Source of the DNA: Bryobacteraceae bacterium
GTDB taxonomy: Bacteria > Acidobacteriota > Terriglobia > Bryobacterales > Bryobacteraceae
Reading direction: 5' to 3'
Length of the DNA stretch: 64,000 nucleotides
Assembly (NCBI GenBank): GCA_026002875.1
Contig: BPGE01000001.1
Location: forward strand, 4,030,001 to 4,094,000
Made by a program: the position numbers and the translations under genes. Position 1 is the first letter of the stretch, and every line of letters starts with the position of its first letter. The notes below the pieces were generated by a model. The model ran no database searches and was not told the DNA's origin. It saw only the letters and a list, made by a program, of their open reading frames with translations. Below are positions 62,058 to 64,000 of this stretch, piece after piece.

Positions 62058-62840
62058 TCACTCGGTCCTGGCATGGTGATTCACCGGACCTGCGCCCCGG
62101 CCAAGGCCGGGGTTTGTCCGGATGGCCTCCGTAATGAATTGTTTGGCGCGTTCCACGGCCGCCGGCAACGCCAGGCCGCAGGCGAGGCCTGCGGTGATGG
62201 CGGCTGAATACGTGCAGCCGGTGCCGTGCGTATGGGGCGTCTCAAAACGTGGCGCACGGTACCAGCGCGTCTCGGCGCCGTTGAAGAGCAGATCGGCGGC
62301 TTCTCCTTCAAGGTGCCCCCCCTTGACGAGCACGGAGACGCCGCAGCGCGCGTGAATTGCACGCGCGGCCTCCTCCATCTCCGCGGGCGTGCGCACAGGG
62401 AAACCGGCAAGGGCCGCGGCCTCGTGCAGGTTGGGTGTCACCAGAGCGGCGTGCGGCAGCAGCATTTCCACCAGGGCGCTCCGCGCGTCTTCCGCGATCA
62501 GGGGCGCCCCATGCTTGGAGATCATGACGGGATCGACCACCAGCGGCGCCTGCAGCCGGGGAGCCAGCGCAGCAACGGTTTCGATGATGGGAACCGATCC
62601 CAGCGCGCCCGTCTTCGCCGCCTGCGGCGGAATGTCGTCCAGCACAGCCTCCACCTGTGCGCGCACGAGACGGGGCTCGACCAGAACCACTTCGGAAACG
62701 GCGCATGTGTTCTGGACGGTCAGCAGCGTAATGGCCGCCTCGCCGTAGACCCCAAACTGATGGAAGGTCTTCAGGTCTGCCTGGATGCCGGCCCCGCCGC
62801 TGGGGTCGGAGCCGGCGATGGTCAGCGCAACGGGCTTCAC
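62058..62840 (-). CDS. thiD: Hydroxymethylpyrimidine/phosphomethylpyrimidine kinase
   Basis: ThiD phosphorylates HMP and HMP-P for thiamine biosynthesis. The 260-residue protein has the ribokinase-fold pattern: ALTIAGSDPSGGAGIQADLKTF at the N-terminus, VVDPVMISKHGAPLI, ALVTPNLHEAAALAG, VLVKGGHLEGEAADLL and the anion-hole/catalytic THGTGCTYSAAI. The usual family N-terminus begins at GTG 62840 (KPVALTIAGS); a TTG at 62858 also opens the frame but overlaps the stop of the upstream gene. No TPP riboswitch was recognised upstream. Confidence 0.93.
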   Translation of the reverse strand: MKPVALTIAGSDPSGGAGIQADLKTFHQFGVYGEAAITLLTVQNTCAVSEVVLVEPRLVRAQVEAVLDDIPPQAAKTGALGSVPIIETVAALAPRLQAPLVVDPVMISKHGAPLIAEDARSALVEMLLPHAALVTPNLHEAAALAGFPVRTPAEMEEAARAIHARCGVSVLVKGGHLEGEAADLLFNGAETRWYRAPRFETPHTHGTGCTYSAAITAGLACGLALPAAVERAKQFITEAIRTNPGLGRGAGPVNHHARTE

Positions 62841-62850
62841 GCCTCCAGTG

Positions 62851-64000
62851 TCACTCAAACCGGAGACGGCCCGTCGTCGTGGCGCCGGAACCGTTGACGA
62901 TCTCGACTTCCACCGAGTCCAGCTCCGTATGCGTGCCGGAGACCGGGAAGTGCGCCCGCAGGCTGAAGACGCTGCCGGAGACCGTCCTGTAGTACTCGGC
63001 GAATGCGTTGCGCACGTCGACGTCGATCCTGCCCGGGGAAGCAGGCTGGCCGGATTTCAGAAAGAACGTGAACGACAGCCGCGACGCCGTCCTGGCCGTG
63101 TCGAAGCCCGTGAGCGTGACCTGCGCGTTGGCCGAAGCCACCGCCGCCCGCGCCTGCGTCAGCACCACCGGCGCAGCCGCAATGCGGATGGTCTCCTCGG
63201 CTGACCTGGAACCGATGGCGATCCGCACGCGGATGGTTCCCGCAGTGGAGCCGGTCTGCAGGGTCAGTTCGCCGGATTCCGAGGCGCCCTCCGCAAACAG
63301 CACCGGCTGGCTCCGGGCGGAAATCGGGAGAAGCATCACGGCAGTGTCGTCCGGCAGACCGGAATCGGGTGCAAACGTAACGGTTAACGAACCGGTAACC
63401 GCCGCGCGCGCTGCTTCCGAGAGCTTGACCCTGAATCTGACCTGCTTCGCTGGTCCGGGTGTCTCCAGCCAGACAAATGAGGGGGCGGGGGTGGGAAAGT
63501 CGTTGACCTGCACCTCGAGCGGAAACAGCCGCTCTTCCACACGCAGGGTGCCTGACGCCAGCCCGACGCGATCCGACTGGAACCTGAGCTCGAACATCGA
63601 GGGATCTGAGGTCGGCATCAGCTGGAAGCCGTCGCCAGTCACCGACGCCGGCGCGGCGGGAGTGATCCGGATGCGGCGGGTCAGGACGGAGCGCCGTTCG
63701 ACGGATCCAAGGCTGACCTTTTCCCCTGCCTTCAGCCAGAGCCATCCGGAAGGGGTCTCAAGCTCCACGCTGGAGGCGGCGACACTGGATGCGCGCAGTA
63801 TCACCTTCAGATCGTTTACATGGAGCGTCCTCGAGTACTCTCCGGGGGCACTGGGAGCGAAGCGGACGGAGAAGTCCGCGAATTCCCCCGGAGCAATGGT
63901 TCGGGGCGGGAAGAACTGGTCGAACGTGGTGAAGGGTCCGGGATCGATCGAAAGCCTTGTAATAACGACTGATATCGTATTTCGGTTCCTGATCCGGAAC
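62851..64000 (-). CDS. Secreted-type beta-sandwich protein, partial (runs off right edge)
   Basis: The frame is open from the right edge to a TGA at 62851, about 383 codons. Near the edge the translation contains NRNTISVVITRLSIDPGPFTTFDQF, split by TIAPGEFADFSVRFAPSAPGEYSRTLHVN, which is the pattern of an ASH/choice-of-anchor-D beta-sandwich. A GTG at 63804 opens a shorter frame, but the upstream part is plainly coding, so the true start lies outside the window. The rest is a series of beta-rich segments (for example GTIRVRIAIGSRSAEETIRI). An extracellular structural or binding role is inferred. It precedes thiD by ten bases. Confidence 0.7.
   Translation of the reverse strand, partial: FRIRNRNTISVVITRLSIDPGPFTTFDQFFPPRTIAPGEFADFSVRFAPSAPGEYSRTLHVNDLKVILRASSVAASSVELETPSGWLWLKAGEKVSLGSVERRSVLTRRIRITPAAPASVTGDGFQLMPTSDPSMFELRFQSDRVGLASGTLRVEERLFPLEVQVNDFPTPAPSFVWLETPGPAKQVRFRVKLSEAARAAVTGSLTVTFAPDSGLPDDTAVMLLPISARSQPVLFAEGASESGELTLQTGSTAGTIRVRIAIGSRSAEETIRIAAAPVVLTQARAAVASANAQVTLTGFDTARTASRLSFTFFLKSGQPASPGRIDVDVRNAFAEYYRTVSGSVFSLRAHFPVSGTHTELDSVEVEIVNGSGATTTGRLRFE

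Noticed and set aside
62841-62950. TPP riboswitch upstream of thiD
   Set aside because: The upstream bases are coding sequence of the preceding gene and show no Thi-box pattern.

Overview
The window is G+C-rich DNA with tightly packed, often overlapping genes. It most likely comes from an Acidobacteriota chromosome of the Bryobacter/Solibacter type. This assignment is an inference from gene content: an Oar-like TonB-dependent receptor with an N-terminal carboxypeptidase-regulatory domain, secreted FAD oxidoreductases, a propeller-type hybrid histidine kinase, a CyaB-like N-terminal regulator domain and a hopanoid glycosyltransferase of the HpnI type. No ribosomal RNA or other decisive taxonomic marker is present. 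One tRNA gene (Arg, anticodon UCG) was found; no CRISPR array or intact insertion sequence was seen.

Layout. 1-9 kb: the 5' part of uvrA runs off the left edge, diverging from mutY; then an APC permease with a cytoplasmic stress-protein-like tail, a secreted TPR protein, a YtxH/DUF948/HEAT-repeat gene run and recX. 8.8-14.5 kb: a six-gene minus-strand run (M16 peptidase, TPM-domain protein, nucleotidyltransferase, LemA, a ketoglutarate-semialdehyde-type dehydrogenase and an FAH-fold dehydratase/hydrolase), the last two resembling the end of an oxidative pentose/uronate route. 14.6-19 kb: an ArsB/NhaD-type anion permease, then thrS followed by a GT21 (HpnI-like) glycosyltransferase. 19-26 kb: an ECF sigma factor with its zinc anti-sigma partner, three secreted proteins downstream of feoA-feoB, and a MerR-TPR fusion protein.

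26.3-32.2 kb holds the most unusual gene set: DUF2760, two divergent Hsp70-family proteins (the second with a long C-terminal extension) and thiL, all overlapping or nearly so, behind a REP-like hairpin. It has no J-protein or GrpE gene. 32-37 kb: a 1195-residue hybrid sensor kinase, a small unknown protein, a DUF71-type ATP pyrophosphatase and tRNA-Arg. About 2.2 kb of clearly lower G+C follows the tRNA (37.0-39.2 kb); it carries one secreted protein and otherwise no convincing gene, and looks like an island or a decayed insertion.

39.2-42 kb: a sugar operon of ROK kinase, SIS-domain protein and MFS transporter. 42-48.4 kb: a heavy-metal RND efflux operon (TolC, adaptor, DUF190, CusA/CzcA). 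48.5-56.7 kb: a membrane-anchored regulator divergent from a large TonB-dependent receptor and two secreted FAD oxidoreductases, with a palindromic operator candidate between them. 56.7-62 kb: an envelope export set (ABC ATPase, MacB/FtsX permease, LolA-like protein, outer-membrane barrel). 62-64 kb: thiD and a partial secreted protein with an ASH/choice-of-anchor-D-like domain that runs off the right edge.
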